Source of the DNA: Lentzea albidocapillata
GTDB lineage: Bacteria > Actinomycetota > Actinomycetes > Mycobacteriales > Pseudonocardiaceae
DNA: 64,000 nt
Assembly (NCBI RefSeq): GCF_000719115.1
Contig: NZ_JOEA01000017.1
Location: 1-64,000, forward strand
Direction: 5' to 3'
Shown: one piece after another, positions 54,209 through 62,202 of the stretch
Numbering within the stretch: position 1 is the stretch's first letter
How the letters are laid out: the number at the start of each line of letters is the position of its first letter
Notes under the pieces: model-generated
What the model was told of the DNA's origin: nothing
Databases searched by the model: none
The model's input: the letters and a program-made list of their open reading frames with translations, nothing else
Position numbers and translations under genes: made by a program

Positions 54209-55608
54209 GTCGGAAGTACCTCGACGATCAGGTCCACACCCTCGGAGTCGACCACGCGGCAGCGCACGAGGTCACCACGCTTGAGCCCCTCGGCGTCGAG
54301 CACGATGCACTCGCCGTCGACCTCGGGCGCCTGGTGCTCGGCCCGGCCGACACAGTCGCTCTCGTCGTCCTCCTCGTGCTCGATCAGCACGACGACCTCG
54401 TTGCCGACCCGGTCCTCGGCGCGCTGGCTCGTCAGCTCCTCGACGAGGTTGCCGATGCGCTGCACGCGCTCCGCGATGGTGTCCGCGTCGAGCTTGCCCT
54501 CGAGCCCCTCGGCCTCGGTGCCGTCCTCGTCGGAGTACCCGAAGATGCCGACCGCGTCGAGCCGCGCCTCGGTGAGGAAGCGCTCCAGTTCCTGCAGGTC
54601 AGCCTCGGTCTCGCCGGGGAAGCCGACGATGAAGTTGCTGCGGATGCCTGCCTCGGGAGCGTGCTCGCGGATCTGCCACACGAGCTTGAGGAAGCTGTCC
54701 GTGTCGCCGAACCGGCGCATGCGCCGCAGCACGTTCTCGCTGGAGTGCTGGAACGACATGTCGAAGTAGTTCGCGACCTTCTCGGTCTTCGCGATCGCGG
54801 CCACCAGGCTCGGCTTCGTCTCGGCCGGCTGCAGGTAGCTGACCCGCACCCGCTCGACGCCGGGGATGGACGCCAGCCGCGGGAGGAGCTGTTCGAGAGC
54901 GCCCTGCTCGCGCGGCAGGTCCTTGCCGTAGCTCGTGGAGTTCTCACTGACGAGGAACAGCTCCTTGACGCCGTTCTCGGCGAGCCACATGGCCTCGGAG
55001 ACGATCTCGTCCGGGAGCCGCGACACGAACGCGCCGCGGAAGCTCGGGATGGCGCAGAAGCTGCACCGCCGGTCACAGCCCGACGCGATCTTCAACGGCG
55101 CCACGGGAGCGTCGTCCAGGCGCCTGCGCTGGACCTTGGTCGGCCCCCAGCCGTGGCCGGGAACCTGCACCGCGTCCTTGGCCTCCTGGCGCTTGACCGG
55201 CGTGATCGGCAGCAGCGTGCGGCGGTCCACCGGCACGTGCGACTCGACCGGCTTGCCGTGCAGCACGTCCTGCAGGCGTTCGGCCAGGTCGTTGTACTGG
55301 TCGAAGCCCAGGACCGCGGCCGCCTCGGGAAGGCTGTCCGCGAGCTCCTTGCCGTACCGCTCCGCCATGCACCCGACCGCGACGACCTTGGCGCCGGTGT
55401 CGGCGGCGGCGAGCAGCGTGTCGACCGAGTCCTTCTTCGCCTGCTCGACGAAGCCGCACGTGTTGACGACGACAACGTCCGCGCCCTCGTCCACCAGCTC
55501 CCAACCGCCCTCGCCGAGGCGTCCGGCGAGTTCTTCGGAGTCGACCTCGTTGCGGGCACAGCCCAGGGTCAGCAGCGACACGCGTCGCGGAGTGGTGGGA
55601 GAAGACAC
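54205..55608 (-). CDS. rimO: Ribosomal protein S12 methylthiotransferase RimO
   Basis: A 467-residue radical-SAM enzyme that adds a methylthio group to an aspartate of ribosomal protein S12. The N-terminal UPF0004 domain has cysteines for the second cluster ([29 protein letters not shown]), the radical-SAM motif is [15 protein letters not shown], and a TRAM domain ends the protein. The GTG at 55608 is chosen; TACTCT lies 7 nt before it, so the mRNA may be leaderless. A frame 10 codons longer exists. Confidence 0.94.
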   Translation of the reverse strand: MSSPTTPRRVSLLTLGCARNEVDSEELAGRLGEGGWELVDEGADVVVVNTCGFVEQAKKDSVDTLLAAADTGAKVVAVGCMAERYGKELADSLPEAAAVLGFDQYNDLAERLQDVLHGKPVESHVPVDRRTLLPITPVKRQEAKDAVQVPGHGWGPTKVQRRRLDDAPVAPLKIASGCDRRCSFCAIPSFRGAFVSRLPDEIVSEAMWLAENGVKELFLVSENSTSYGKDLPREQGALEQLLPRLASIPGVERVRVSYLQPAETKPSLVAAIAKTEKVANYFDMSFQHSSENVLRRMRRFGDTDSFLKLVWQIREHAPEAGIRSNFIVGFPGETEADLQELERFLTEARLDAVGIFGYSDEDGTEAEGLEGKLDADTIAERVQRIGNLVEELTSQRAEDRVGNEVVVLIEHEEDDESDCVGRAEHQAPEVDGECIVLDAEGLKRGDLVRCRVVDSEGVDLIVEVLPT

Positions 55609-55647
55609 GGCGCTCAGAGTAACCGGCCCAGGTGCCAAGGCTTGAAT

Positions 55648-56202
55648 TCAGTGCTTCCGAACGACCTCGACCAGCCGCCACATGTCACTCGACGGGTTGC
55701 CCGCGCCCAGCGCTCTGGCGCGCTCGACCGCCTTGTCAACGCGCTCCGCGAGCAAAGCGAAGTCGAGCATCCCCTTCATGTAGCAAGGCAGATGCCTGCG
55801 CAGCCTCTCGGCAGCAGCCTTCGGACTGGAGATGCTGGCCATGCAGTCCGCGAAGTGAAGGATCAGCCACACCTCAAAACAGGGGTTGGACACAACCAGT
55901 GATATCCCGGTCGCCCCTGCTTCGGCGATCGCCTCGCCGATGTCGAAGTCATCGACGTCCACGACACACCAGTACTCGTCGAACCCACCGCGATCGTTCT
56001 CACGCATCTTCGCGGCGTACCTGACGAGCTGCGCGGGTGAGCCGACTTTGACCACCGGTTTCACCGTCACAGGCTTCGACAGCCTCTTCAACCCGTCGAG
56101 GTAGGCCTGTTCCGTCTGCCCGCAGCACACGACGAGCACACGGCTGGCAGAAACCCGCGAAGGCGTGCGTCGACGGTGAGACGAGTTCTCACGCCGCGCC
56201 AT
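55648..56202 (-). CDS. RloB-like protein (TOPRIM-type nuclease candidate)
   Basis: A 184-residue protein with the RloB family pattern. VLVVCCGQTEQAYLDGL holds the glutamate of the GxTE motif (28-31), EYWCVVDVDDFD holds the acidic cluster (82-85), and SNPCFEVWLILHF follows (105-117). Together these resemble the acidic residues of TOPRIM-fold nucleases, though catalysis is inferred. The ATG at 56202 lies within the end of the AAA gene (14-bp overlap) with GAGG just upstream. The pair resembles RloA/RloB and AbiL-type phage-defence modules. Confidence 0.82.
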   Translation of the reverse strand: MARRENSSHRRRTPSRVSASRVLVVCCGQTEQAYLDGLKRLSKPVTVKPVVKVGSPAQLVRYAAKMRENDRGGFDEYWCVVDVDDFDIGEAIAEAGATGISLVVSNPCFEVWLILHFADCMASISSPKAAAERLRRHLPCYMKGMLDFALLAERVDKAVERARALGAGNPSSDMWRLVEVVRKH

Positions 56203-57472
56203 CAACACCTCGTAGTAGTGCGGACACGAACGTCTCTGTCTGCACGTCGGGGACTGCTCCGTAACTGCCACCGAGGTAGCGGCGCTCCAAGTTCTCGCCT
56301 TCCTTGCGCGGCTTGAAATCGGTCAACGGATACAGATCAGACGCGCCGTCGGGGTTCTTGTCCACGAACCAGACGTCTTCACGGGTGAGCACCTCGTCGC
56401 CCAGCACTGGGCTGAGCAGGCTCGCGTCGTGGGTGGTGAACACCAGCTGTGCACCACCCACGTTGGCCTCGGTGCTGCGGAACAGACCGACCAGCGCGGC
56501 AGTGACGCGTGGGTGCAGGCTCGCGTCGATCTCGTCGATGGCGAGCACGCCGCCGTCACGGAGCATGCGGAGCACTGTGGGCAGCAACATCAGCCACGAC
56601 AAAGTTCCGGCCGACTCTTCGCCGATTTCGAACGTGCGGCTCTTGGGGCCATGAGTGAGCCGAACGCGGTCACTGTTTCGGACCATCCCTTCCAGCATCT
56701 CGCGGACCCGCTCGACCGAGAAGTCGTTCTTCAGCTCATGTGCCACTGCCGAGACCACGTCGTCATCAGGCATGGGCGTGACGTTGTACTCGATGCCCGT
56801 GATGCCAAGATCGGCGATCTTCAGCAGACTGACGAACTGCTCAGTCAGCCCATCGGAGGAAGCGAGGAAGCGAGCGATCGTCGCGTGATCGAACGTGGAG
56901 GGCTCGTCGTCCCGAAACACGAGCTTGTTCGCAAACCACCGTTGCACAGGGAGCACCGCATCGAGTCCGGACTGCGCACCGAGGCTGAGGAACAGCGAGT
57001 TCGGCCTGAGGAGCCCCTTGAGCGCGTCACCTTTGCCGGTGCCTTCGGCGACCGCAGTGCCGAGCTTGATGTCGCCGCCTGACCGTTCGAACAGGACTCG
57101 CTTTCGCTTCTCCGGGTAGCTGTACAGCCACTCCTCCTGAACGCGGCGGTCGTCTACCTCGAACCCGTAGGTGTACCGAATGCCCGACTCGATCAGCTCG
57201 ACCACGTACACGGACGGTCTGCCAGGTGAGTCGTCCAGTTTGAACGCCCGTCGTGGCACGCCGCCTTCCGGCGTCCAGACCGCAAACGAGTCACGCACGG
57301 CATCAGCCATGAACCGCAGGCCGTCGAGGAGGTTCGACTTCCCCGAAGCGTTCGCTCCGTAGATCGCCGCCACCGGGAGAACGTCTCTGTCCTTCGAGTA
57401 GGCGGGCATGAGCAGCAACTCATGCTCGTCACGGAACGAGCGGTGGTTCCCCAGTCGAAAACTGCGCAGCAC
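56189..57472 (-). CDS. AAA ATPase (RloA/AAA_15-like)
   Basis: A 427-residue ABC/SMC-like ATPase. Walker A is GANASGKSN (39-47), the signature-like region is EESAGTLSWLMLLPTVLRM, Walker B is GGVLAIDEIDASLHPRV, and there is a switch histidine in FTTHDASLL. It belongs to the AAA_15/AAA_21 OLD-like ATPases found in defence pairs. The start MLRSFRLGNHRSFRDEHEL is typical. It is coupled to the RloB-like gene. Base composition looks somewhat lower in GC than the flanking genes, compatible with transfer. Confidence 0.88.
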   Translation of the reverse strand: MLRSFRLGNHRSFRDEHELLLMPAYSKDRDVLPVAAIYGANASGKSNLLDGLRFMADAVRDSFAVWTPEGGVPRRAFKLDDSPGRPSVYVVELIESGIRYTYGFEVDDRRVQEEWLYSYPEKRKRVLFERSGGDIKLGTAVAEGTGKGDALKGLLRPNSLFLSLGAQSGLDAVLPVQRWFANKLVFRDDEPSTFDHATIARFLASSDGLTEQFVSLLKIADLGITGIEYNVTPMPDDDVVSAVAHELKNDFSVERVREMLEGMVRNSDRVRLTHGPKSRTFEIGEESAGTLSWLMLLPTVLRMLRDGGVLAIDEIDASLHPRVTAALVGLFRSTEANVGGAQLVFTTHDASLLSPVLGDEVLTREDVWFVDKNPDGASDLYPLTDFKPRKEGENLERRYLGGSYGAVPDVQTETFVSALLRGVDGAA

Positions 57473-57617
57473 CGCCTAACTCCTCTCAGAGTGCTCTAGA
57501 GCATCTTCCCTGCAAGTAAACCGCAGAAATGAGGATGAAGCGCACCCGTACGGCGGATTTCATGGGTACGACCACCGAAAGTCACCCAGTAGGGAGCGCG
57601 GCTCATACTTGACGGTT

Positions 57618-58118
57618 GTGACCAGTGGGGTAGTCGTGCGGCGCGCCCGCACCAGCGATGTGCGCGCCATGAAGGCGTTGATCGACGGGTATGCCGGCAA
57701 GGTTCTGCTGACCAAACCGCTGGTCACGCTGTACGAGGCAGTCCAGGAGTTCTGGGTGGCCGAGGAGGACGGCGAGTTGCTGGGCTGCGGCGCCCTGCAC
57801 GTGATGTGGGAGGACCTGGCCGAGATCAGGTCGGTCGCCGTGTCGCCGATGGCACTCGGCCGGGGTGTGGGGCACCGGATCGTGGCGCAGCTCATCGCCA
57901 CCGCCAGGGAGCTGCAGCTCGTGCGCATCTTCGTGCTGACGTTCGAGACGAAGTTCTTCACCAAGCACGGCTTCGTCGAGATCGAGGGCACGCCGGTGAG
58001 CCCCGAGGTCTACGAGGAGATCATGCGGTCGGTGGACGAGGGCGTCGCCGAGTTCCTCGACCTGAGCTACGTGAAGCCGAACACGCTCGGCAACAGCCGG
58101 ATGCTCCTGGAGTTGTAA
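57618..58118 (+). CDS. Amino-acid N-acetyltransferase (ArgA/Rv2747-like GNAT)
   Basis: A 166-residue GNAT enzyme related to the mycobacterial Rv2747 protein, which makes N-acetyl-glutamate for arginine synthesis. The acetyl-CoA segment IRSVAVSPMALGRGVGHRIVAQLIATARE is intact, and FETKFFTKHGFVEIEG follows. I chose the GTG at 57618, with CATACT 8 nt before it (leaderless candidate); a TTG three codons earlier is also open. It is normally next to ftsK and pgsA in this phylum, but here is separated from both. Confidence 0.88.
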   Translation: MTSGVVVRRARTSDVRAMKALIDGYAGKVLLTKPLVTLYEAVQEFWVAEEDGELLGCGALHVMWEDLAEIRSVAVSPMALGRGVGHRIVAQLIATARELQLVRIFVLTFETKFFTKHGFVEIEGTPVSPEVYEEIMRSVDEGVAEFLDLSYVKPNTLGNSRMLLEL

Positions 58119-58143
58119 CTCTTCGAGTAATTACTCGAAGAGT
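58118..58143. promoter_or_regulatory. 26-bp perfect palindrome, putative MerR operator
   Basis: The half site ACTCTTCGAGTAA is followed at once by its exact reverse complement, giving a perfect 26-bp palindrome. It starts at the last base of the acetyltransferase stop codon and ends 1 bp before the -35 element of the merR gene. The AT-rich centre in GC-rich DNA favours a protein-binding site, although it could also act as a terminator hairpin for the upstream gene. Confidence 0.75.
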
Positions 58144-58144
58144 C

Positions 58145-58183
58145 TTGACTCGACTAACGGCACGGGGCCAAGATCTGACCGTG
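58145..58183 (+). promoter_or_regulatory. Leaderless promoter of the merR-TOMM operon
   Basis: TTGACT at 58145-58150 and CAAGAT at 58169-58174 are separated by 18 bp, and CAAGAT is followed after 6 nt by the GTG start at 58181. No ribosome site is present. The -35 element directly adjoins the 26-bp palindrome, so a bound regulator could block or activate transcription. Confidence 0.6.
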
Positions 58184-59032
58184 CCCGAATCGCTCACCGT
58201 CGACGAGCTCGCCGCCCGGATCGGCCTGCCCAGCAGCACCATTCGCATGTACCAGACGAAGGGTGTGCTGCACGCGCCGAGACGGCAGGGGCGCGTGGCG
58301 TACTACGACGCCTCGCACGTCGAGCGGTTGACGTTGGTGCAGCGGTTGCAGCAGCGGGGGTTCTCGCTGCCCGCGATCGCGGAACTGATCTCGGCACGCG
58401 AAAAGGGCGAGTCGGTCGCCGCGGTTCTCGGCTTCAGCGAGGCCGAGGGGCCCGACGACTGGGTTCGGATCAAGGTGCGCGACATCAAGCACCTGATTCC
58501 GACAGGAGATGTCCAACCGCGACTCCTCCTCCGGGCTATGCGGTTGGGCTTGGTGCGGTGGAAGTACGGCTGGCCGCACACGCGTCGCTGGGCACTCGAA
58601 GCGGGCGGCAGACTTGCCGGCCTCAGGGTGCCCAGCGATGACGTGATGGACAGCTTCACGCGCCTGCGCACGGCGACCGACGCGGTGGCGGCGGACTTCG
58701 TGCGGTTGTTCGAACGGCAGTTCTGGCCGGAGCTCGCACGCAAGGCCGGTGACGAGAACCAGCTGGAGAACGTGCGGGCGTTGCTCGTCGAGCTGACGTA
58801 CACGGCGGAGACCGCGGTGGTGGGGACGCTGCGGGAGTCCATCCGGGACGCGGCCGAGGAGTTCGCGTCACGGCACGGGTTGCTGCCCAGCGCCGACTAC
58901 CAGCCCGCGTGGGCCGAGCAGCCGTTGCCGCCGATCGCCGAGAACCTCATGGATCCGGCGGGAGATCTGCCGAGCGAGCAGGAGATCGAGAACTTCCTGA
59001 AACGGGGGGACGAGGATGAGCCTGGTCGCTGA
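58181..59032 (+). CDS. MerR-family regulator of the TOMM operon
   Basis: A 283-residue regulator. The MerR helix-turn-helix is at residues 5-70 (LTVDELAARIGLPSSTIRMYQTKGVL, then the wing and QQRGFSLPAIAELI). The C-terminal 200 residues are helical, with no metal-binding cysteines, so it is not a classic metal sensor; it may bind an organic ligand or the peptide product. It has the leaderless GTG start described above and overlaps the leader-binding protein gene by 17 bp, which puts regulator and biosynthesis in one operon. Confidence 0.85.
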   Translation: MPESLTVDELAARIGLPSSTIRMYQTKGVLHAPRRQGRVAYYDASHVERLTLVQRLQQRGFSLPAIAELISAREKGESVAAVLGFSEAEGPDDWVRIKVRDIKHLIPTGDVQPRLLLRAMRLGLVRWKYGWPHTRRWALEAGGRLAGLRVPSDDVMDSFTRLRTATDAVAADFVRLFERQFWPELARKAGDENQLENVRALLVELTYTAETAVVGTLRESIRDAAEEFASRHGLLPSADYQPAWAEQPLPPIAENLMDPAGDLPSEQEIENFLKRGDEDEPGR

Positions 59033-59807
59033 TCCCGCCTGGCACGCCCAGGTTCGGGACGAGGGCCTTGTCGTCTACGCGGGTGCGGATCTCGCGTACC
59101 TGATTCCAGACCTGCCCAGGGCGGTGGCCGTGGCGCTGGCCGGCCTGTTCGAGCCAGTTTTGAGGGGAGTGGCTCGAACGGTCGACGAGAGCCGGTTGGG
59201 GGAACCGGTTCGCCGGCACGTGGCCCAGCTGAGGACCCTGGGCGCTCTCCGCCCGGCCGGGTTGCCCGCCGAGGACGTCAAGCCGATGGGGGTCGGCACG
59301 CGCGTCGTCGGGGAGGCACCCGCCGGGCTGGTAGAGCTCTTGCCGCACAACGACGATCCGGATCTCCTGCTCGTTGTGCGGACGACCGGCACGCTGGTCG
59401 ACCTGATCGAGGTGGCGCGCGAAACGACGGTCCCGCACCTGTTGCTGGACCTCGCGTACCACCACACCGCCGCCGTCGGGCCCTTCGTGGTGCCCGGTGC
59501 CGGCGCGTGCCTGGCGTGCCTCGCGGTGCGGGCGGGGCGGCGGTGGGGGGATCCACCGCCGCCCCCGCTTCCGGCGGCGATGACCCACGAGTTCCCGATT
59601 TCCCTTGCTTTGCAAGCCGTTCAGAACATCCGGAACGGCTCGCTCGCCCTGCTGGACACGGTCGTGACCGTCAACCTCGACGAGTTCACGACGACGCGCG
59701 AGAGCGTGCTGCCCGCGGCTGACTGCGAGATCTGCCCGACGGTCGAGTTCGGGCGCGTGTCACTTCCTTGGGGGAACCATGAACGCGACAGCAGTACGGT
59801 TACCTGA
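59016..59807 (+). CDS. TOMM leader-peptide-binding protein (RRE plus ThiF-like)
   Basis: A 263-residue protein. The first 90 residues resemble the winged-helix RiPP recognition element (LVVYAGADLAYLIPDLPRAVAVALAGLF), and the rest matches the truncated ThiF/E1-like partner of YcaO cyclodehydratases (GPFVVPGAGACLACLAVRAGRRW). Two CxxC pairs, CLAC at 165-168 and CEIC at 237-240, should hold a structural zinc. Its role is to bind the precursor leader and present the core to YcaO. It overlaps merR by 17 bp and the precursor gene by 29 bp. Confidence 0.88.
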   Translation: MSLVADPAWHAQVRDEGLVVYAGADLAYLIPDLPRAVAVALAGLFEPVLRGVARTVDESRLGEPVRRHVAQLRTLGALRPAGLPAEDVKPMGVGTRVVGEAPAGLVELLPHNDDPDLLLVVRTTGTLVDLIEVARETTVPHLLLDLAYHHTAAVGPFVVPGAGACLACLAVRAGRRWGDPPPPPLPAAMTHEFPISLALQAVQNIRNGSLALLDTVVTVNLDEFTTTRESVLPAADCEICPTVEFGRVSLPWGNHERDSSTVT

Positions 59808-60309
59808 CCAGTTCTCACCCGGTGCGGCCGCCGCCAACGCCGCTACCCCCACCTGTTGCTGTTGTTGTTGCTGCTGTGCGGTTTCCTCGGTCGGCGCGGC
59901 CGTGCACATCCCGGCAGCGCTGTACGAGGAGACGAAAGAGCTCCCCCGGCCTCGCAGTCTGCTCGTCCTTCCTACCGCGATCTTTCCGTTGCTGGTCGTC
60001 GTACTGCCGTTCGCCACGATGGGCGCGATCTTCGAGGTCCACTGGGGTTGGTGGCTCGGCGGCTGCGCGGCGGCGCTGGTGTGGGCCGTCGCGGCCGGGT
60101 TCGTCGCCCGGTCACCGAAGCCGTGGATGAGCGTCGTTCGTCTGCTCGGCTGGGCCGTGCTGTGGTGTCTGGAGCCGCTCGTCCTGCTGATGCTGCTGGC
60201 GCCTCTCGCCAGTGTCCCGGCGGCGTCGATCGTCATCGGCGTGATGTACCTCTGCGGGGCGCTGTTGTTCGGGTACTGGCTCTTCCTCCGCTACCGGGGC
60301 AAGCGATGA
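59779..60309 (+). CDS. Poly-cysteine TOMM precursor fused to a membrane domain
   Basis: A 176-residue protein. Residues 1-25 (MNATAVRLPDQFSPGAAAANAATPT) look like a leader. Residues 26-33 are eight consecutive cysteines, as in SagA/streptolysin S-like precursors, followed by AVSSVGAAVHIPAALYEETKEL. From residue 60 there are four membrane helices (about 60-83, 88-110, 117-143, 148-170) and the basic end RYRGKR. The start has GGGGGAA just upstream. It lies between the leader-binding and YcaO genes, so it is almost certainly their substrate. Typical precursors are under 100 residues and lack membrane domains, so this fusion is odd. Confidence 0.85.
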   Translation: MNATAVRLPDQFSPGAAAANAATPTCCCCCCCCAVSSVGAAVHIPAALYEETKELPRPRSLLVLPTAIFPLLVVVLPFATMGAIFEVHWGWWLGGCAAALVWAVAAGFVARSPKPWMSVVRLLGWAVLWCLEPLVLLMLLAPLASVPAASIVIGVMYLCGALLFGYWLFLRYRGKR

Positions 60310-61460
60310 AGACCGTCGCGGAGGCGCTGGTCGAGCGCGCGGTGGGCTGGCGGCAGGGAGTGGTGTCGCAGCTGCATCCCGTGCCGCACAGCCTGTCCGA
60401 TGTGGACGTCGAGGGCTGGGCCGCGGTGCCGGAACCGTTCGCCACCGGCGGTACGTCCGGCGGCACCAGCAAGGTCGCCGCGATCGCCGAGGCACTGGAG
60501 CGGCACGCCGCCGCACGGGCACCGCTGGAGATCGTCACCGACGGCGAGTGCTGGCCGTTGGAGCACTTCAGCCTGCACACGGTCGAGCAGCGGGTGGCCC
60601 CGGGCTACCGCTACCGCAAGGGATACGTCGACACCCGGTACACGCGGGCATGGACGTTGCCCGGCAACGAACCGATCCGCGTGCCGGTCGGACTGGTCGG
60701 GCTGGACGCCGCGCACGGGCTGCCCGCGACCTCGTCGGGCCTGGCGGCCGGTCCGTCGACGACCAGCGCGTTGCTGCGTGCCGTCCAGGAACTGGTCGAG
60801 CGCGACGCGTTCACCACCACGTGGCTGCATTCCATCGCACCGCAACGGTTCGCCGCCGATCTGCCGCACGGCGCCCAGGCGTTCGACCTCACCCCCGCCT
60901 ACAGCCCGCACCCGGTGGTCGCCGTCGCGGGTTCGCTGCCGATCGCCGGCAAACCGAGGCCCACGCTCGGCCTGGCGTGCCGTGCAACGGTCGCCGAGGC
61001 CGTGCGGAAGGCCTACGAGGAGTGGGTGCAGGGCACGGTGTTCGTCGAGGTGTGGCTGGCGCGCAACGGCGATCAGCCCGTCGAGGACGTCACCGACTTC
61101 GACAAGCACGCCGTCTACTACGCCACGCGCCCGGCGGAGTGGGACGCGCTGCCGTGGTTCACGGGCTTCGAGACCGAACCGCCGCGCGACGCCGAATCCC
61201 GTGGCACAGCAGCGGAACTGACCGAGCTCGTGCACGCCCTCGACCGCGCGGCCGTCCGGCTCGCCTACCGAGAGCTCACCACGCCGGAGCTGTCGGCCGT
61301 CGGACTGCACTGCGTCCGCGTCCTGTCCCCCGACCTCGCGCCGCTGCACTCGGACCACCACTGGCCGCATCTCGGCGGCCGCGCCCGCGAGCTCGGCTGG
61401 CGCTACCCGCACGCTTCTCCGGGCGTGTTCCCCAATCCCGCACCGCATCCGCTGGGGTGA
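60306..61460 (+). CDS. YcaO-domain cyclodehydratase (TOMM type)
   Basis: A 384-residue ATP-dependent enzyme that cyclises Cys, Ser or Thr side chains onto the preceding amide to give thiazolines or oxazolines. ATP-binding YcaO motifs are SKVAAIAEALER (55-66), QELVERD (161-167) and EAVRKAYEEW (231-240). The C-terminus carries PNPAP at 376-380, the PxPxP motif typical of azoline-forming YcaO proteins. The ATG overlaps the precursor stop by 4 bp. The likely substrate is the Cys8 run of the upstream protein. Confidence 0.93.
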   Translation: MKTVAEALVERAVGWRQGVVSQLHPVPHSLSDVDVEGWAAVPEPFATGGTSGGTSKVAAIAEALERHAAARAPLEIVTDGECWPLEHFSLHTVEQRVAPGYRYRKGYVDTRYTRAWTLPGNEPIRVPVGLVGLDAAHGLPATSSGLAAGPSTTSALLRAVQELVERDAFTTTWLHSIAPQRFAADLPHGAQAFDLTPAYSPHPVVAVAGSLPIAGKPRPTLGLACRATVAEAVRKAYEEWVQGTVFVEVWLARNGDQPVEDVTDFDKHAVYYATRPAEWDALPWFTGFETEPPRDAESRGTAAELTELVHALDRAAVRLAYRELTTPELSAVGLHCVRVLSPDLAPLHSDHHWPHLGGRARELGWRYPHASPGVFPNPAPHPLG

Positions 61461-61465
61461 CACCG

Positions 61466-62119
61466 ATGTTCGACGACTTCTGGACCGCGAGCCGTTACTC
61501 GCCGCTGCACCAGCGCAGGCTCGGCGACCGGCTGCGCGACTTCCGGCCACAGCCGGAGTTGATCGACCCGCTCGAACTGCCCTCGGCGCCGGTTCCGCTT
61601 CCCCGGCCGCAGGACCGGTTGCAGAAGCTGTTCCAGGCACGCAGGAGCACGCGGGAGTTCTCCGGCAAACCGCTGACCGACAAGCAGCTCGGCACGGTGC
61701 TGGGCGCCTTGTCCGACAACAGCTGTCCGTCCGCGGGTGGCCTCAACCCGTTGCGCTGCTACGCGTTCGTGCACGACCGAGCGGTCCGCTACGACATCCG
61801 CCGCCACGCGCTGCAGGACATCGGCCCGGCTCCGGCGAACCTCGCCGAGATCCTCGGCACGCCCGAGGTGCCGCCGCTGACGATCATCCTGGTGTTAACG
61901 GACAAAGACTCGTTCGAGAAGTACGGCGAACGCGCGGGGCGCTTCGGCTTGATCGAGGTAGGTGCTGCCGCGCAGAGCATCTGCCTCCGTTTGGCGGAAC
62001 AGAAACTCGGCGGCTGTCTGCTCGGTGGAGTAGCGGACAGCGAAATGCTGCACGCGCTGGGACTACCCCGCGAACTTCGCGTGGCCACCGCCATCGCGTG
62101 CGGGCACATGATCACCTGA
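61466..62119 (+). CDS. SagB-type FMN dehydrogenase
   Basis: A 217-residue nitroreductase-fold flavoprotein that oxidises azolines to aromatic azoles (thiazoles/oxazoles). FMN-contact segments are QARRSTREFSGKPLTDKQL and LSDNSCPSAGGLNPLRCYAF, and the C-terminal part IEVGAAAQSICLRLAEQKLGGCLLGGVAD fits the family. It begins 5 bp after the ycaO stop with GGGGTGA upstream. Together with the RRE/ThiF-like and YcaO proteins it makes a complete azole-forming set. Confidence 0.92.
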   Translation: MFDDFWTASRYSPLHQRRLGDRLRDFRPQPELIDPLELPSAPVPLPRPQDRLQKLFQARRSTREFSGKPLTDKQLGTVLGALSDNSCPSAGGLNPLRCYAFVHDRAVRYDIRRHALQDIGPAPANLAEILGTPEVPPLTIILVLTDKDSFEKYGERAGRFGLIEVGAAAQSICLRLAEQKLGGCLLGGVADSEMLHALGLPRELRVATAIACGHMIT

Positions 62120-62202
62120 CGTTCATCAGATCGTGTCTACCGAGGACAGTCGATCACCCGCTACAACTGGCGAGACCCTGCTCACACTCCGAGGAGCTCG
62201 CC

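Noticed and set aside
59856..60305. Alternative frame through the poly-Cys gene, reading Leu instead of Cys
   Set aside because: I considered that the Cys run might be a wrong-frame artefact. The Cys frame has a ribosome site, a 4-bp overlap with ycaO and four clean membrane helices, so it is the coding frame.
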